Part shown: piece by piece, positions 49,575-50,687 of the stretch
Numbering within the stretch: position 1 is the stretch's first letter
How the letters are laid out: each line of letters opens with the position of its first letter
DNA from: an uncultured Spartobacteria bacterium
GTDB taxonomy: Bacteria > Verrucomicrobiota > Verrucomicrobiia > Chthoniobacterales > JAATET01
Length of the DNA: 50,687 bases
Direction of reading: 5' to 3'
Assembly: GCA_937901895.1 (NCBI GenBank)
Contig: CALGTD010000051.1
Location: 1-50,687 of the forward strand
Position numbers and translations under genes: made by a program
The notes under the pieces: model-generated
The model's input: only the letters and a program-made list of their open reading frames with translations
Database searches by the model: none
Told to the model about the DNA's origin: nothing

Positions 49575-50678
49575 GTGAAAACATTTTCATCCAAGAAGGG
49601 CACCCCCGCCGTCGAGAAGACGGACGGGGTTCCCGTCACCTACTCCGTCAACTCGAGGCGGTGGATCTTTGAGCCCGTGAAGGCCTTCTTCGGAACGGGC
49701 GAGGTCCATTACTGCTACGTGGACGGCTACTTCGACCTCGACCGGATGGCTGAAACCTTCGCCGACCGGATCGTGCGCTCGTGGTATTCGGGCCGCGACG
49801 ATCCCGAGCGCGGTTGCGGCTACTGGGTCGACCTTTGCATCCGGCTCGACGAGACGTCGTTCGCCCTCGTTGACGACGATTCGATCGCCGTCTATGCGGA
49901 CCGTCCGGACAAGGCGCGCCGCGCCGCCGAGAAGCTGAAGAAAACCTTCTCCAGCCGCCCGCGGACCGAGAAGCCGGCGTTCCAGATCGTCAAGAGGACC
50001 GACTGCGGGATCGACGTGGAATCCGTCGCCCTCGACGAGGCCGTCCTGCAGACGGAGGACTCGATGCGCCTGCACTACGGCGAGAGCTTCCCGGACTGGC
50101 ATGCGGCTTTTGTCGCGAGCCTGCGCGAGCGTCGCACCGGCCTCACCGTGCTCGATGGTCCGCCCGGCACCGGGAAGACCTCATATCTGCGACACCTGAT
50201 GGCGGAGATGCGCGAGACACACCGGTTCTACTTCATCGCGTCCTCCAATCTCCACCTGCTCCGGGATCCGGAGTTCGTGGATTTCTGGGCGGGACAGCGG
50301 CGCACCCACGCGGAGGCGGCGATGGTCGTCATCCTCGAGGACGCTGAGATGGCGCTCATGCCGCGTGGCTCCGACAACCGCCAGGAAGTCAGCCTGCTGC
50401 TGAACATCACCGACGGCATCCTCGGCGAATTCCTGAAGCTCCAGGTCATCTGCACGGTGAACTGCGCGCTCAAGGAACTCGACTCCGCCCTGTTGCGGCC
50501 GGGCCGGCTGATGGCACACCGCCACTTCGGTCGACTCGACGCGACCGCCGCCGCAAAGATCGCCGCGAACCTCGGCAAACCCCTGCCCGAGGCCGAAAGC
50601 TACACGCTGGCGGAAATCTTCAGCGGGCAGCTCGACCGGGCAAACCGGCCGGCAAGGCCCATCGGCTTCGGCGCGTGA
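49575..50678 (+). CDS. AAA family ATPase
   Basis: 367 residues from a GTG start. Residues 1-160 are an uncharacterised N-terminal domain (VTYSVNSRRWIFEPVKAFFG, GEVHYCYVDGYFDLDRMAE). The AAA module follows: Walker A GPPGTGKT at 195-202, YFIASSNLHLL, Walker B MVVILEDAEMAL, sensor-like NITDGILGEFLKL and VICTVNCALKELDSALLRPGR with the arginine-finger-like GR. The C-terminal lid is short. The layout resembles BCS1/ClpX-like or phage-related AAA proteins that unfold or remodel protein partners. The N-terminal domain probably defines the partner. No neighbour suggests a pathway, because the window ends nine bases after the stop. Confidence 0.82.
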   Translation: MKTFSSKKGTPAVEKTDGVPVTYSVNSRRWIFEPVKAFFGTGEVHYCYVDGYFDLDRMAETFADRIVRSWYSGRDDPERGCGYWVDLCIRLDETSFALVDDDSIAVYADRPDKARRAAEKLKKTFSSRPRTEKPAFQIVKRTDCGIDVESVALDEAVLQTEDSMRLHYGESFPDWHAAFVASLRERRTGLTVLDGPPGTGKTSYLRHLMAEMRETHRFYFIASSNLHLLRDPEFVDFWAGQRRTHAEAAMVVILEDAEMALMPRGSDNRQEVSLLLNITDGILGEFLKLQVICTVNCALKELDSALLRPGRLMAHRHFGRLDATAAAKIAANLGKPLPEAESYTLAEIFSGQLDRANRPARPIGFGA

Positions 50679-50687
50679 CAATCGGCG

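Noticed and set aside
1..50687. CRISPR arrays, insertion sequences, prophage genes, tRNA or rRNA genes
   Set aside because: No regularly spaced repeats, transposase or integrase motifs, or recognisable tRNA/rRNA sequence were seen. A tRNA scan would be decisive.

Overview
The window reads as a chromosomal segment of a high-GC, free-living, plant- or soil-polysaccharide-degrading bacterium of the phylum Verrucomicrobiota, most likely the Chthoniobacter/Terrimicrobium side (Spartobacteria). The main evidence is a complete four-gene Verru_Chthon pilin-like cassette (11356-17459), supported by several secreted glycoside hydrolases and a PEP-CTERM surface protein. I see no insertion sequence, phage module, CRISPR array, tRNA or rRNA. 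Nearly all of the window is dense ordinary coding sequence.

Layout. 55-1007: a broken secreted protein gene and a small membrane protein. 1192-4356: a secreted family GH92 alpha-mannosidase with an N-terminal carbohydrate-binding-like domain, with a tandem 10-bp repeat just upstream of its start. 4576-7357: a trypsin-like protease, then a LemA-TPM-TPM cluster. 7412-10502: a ferritin-like protein with a histone-like tail, and a GH78 alpha-L-rhamnosidase. 10683-17459: the Verru_Chthon operon in the order D-B-C-A plus a fifth secreted protein, closed by a terminator at 10559-10587. By N-terminal pattern D, B, C and A resemble the minor pseudopilins GspH, GspI, GspJ and GspK, in that same gene order. 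17759-21236: a GH2 glycosidase overlapping the gene for a XylR-like (LacI-type sensor plus AraC HTH) regulator. 21436-21963: a stand-alone secreted copy of the GH2 enzyme's C-terminal domain. 22022-24089: sufS-sufU and an unknown gene.

24297-28582 is the most interesting block. After pdxH and its terminator comes a promoter region with a perfect FNR-type site and a tandem pair of NrdR-like boxes. Then follow an anaerobic ribonucleotide reductase whose glycyl-radical domain is split off as a separate 57-residue ORF, its activase NrdG, and a Crp/Fnr-family regulator whose recognition helix fits the FNR-type site.

28657-33132: a second GH92 mannosidase and a PEP-CTERM repeat protein. 33402-38930: a large secreted GSDH-like/dihaem cytochrome/LamG protein, an M28 peptidase and a haemolysin III protein. 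38940-40942: a response regulator and sensor kinase pair. 40994-50678: housekeeping and miscellaneous genes (FKBP isomerase, SWIM-SNF2 helicase, GluR0-like ligand-gated potassium channel, phosphoesterase, hisC, YajQ, polyphosphate glucokinase, TatD, ArsC/Spx-like protein, AAA ATPase).

Taken together, the GH92, GH78 and GH2 enzymes suggest growth on mannose-, rhamnose- and galactose-containing glycans, with glucose phosphorylation available through polyphosphate glucokinase. The nrdDG/Fnr block indicates DNA precursor synthesis without oxygen. Start sites were chosen from signal peptides, start/stop overlaps and Shine-Dalgarno-like sequences, and several are noted as uncertain. All family calls come from reading the translated sequence; no database search was run.
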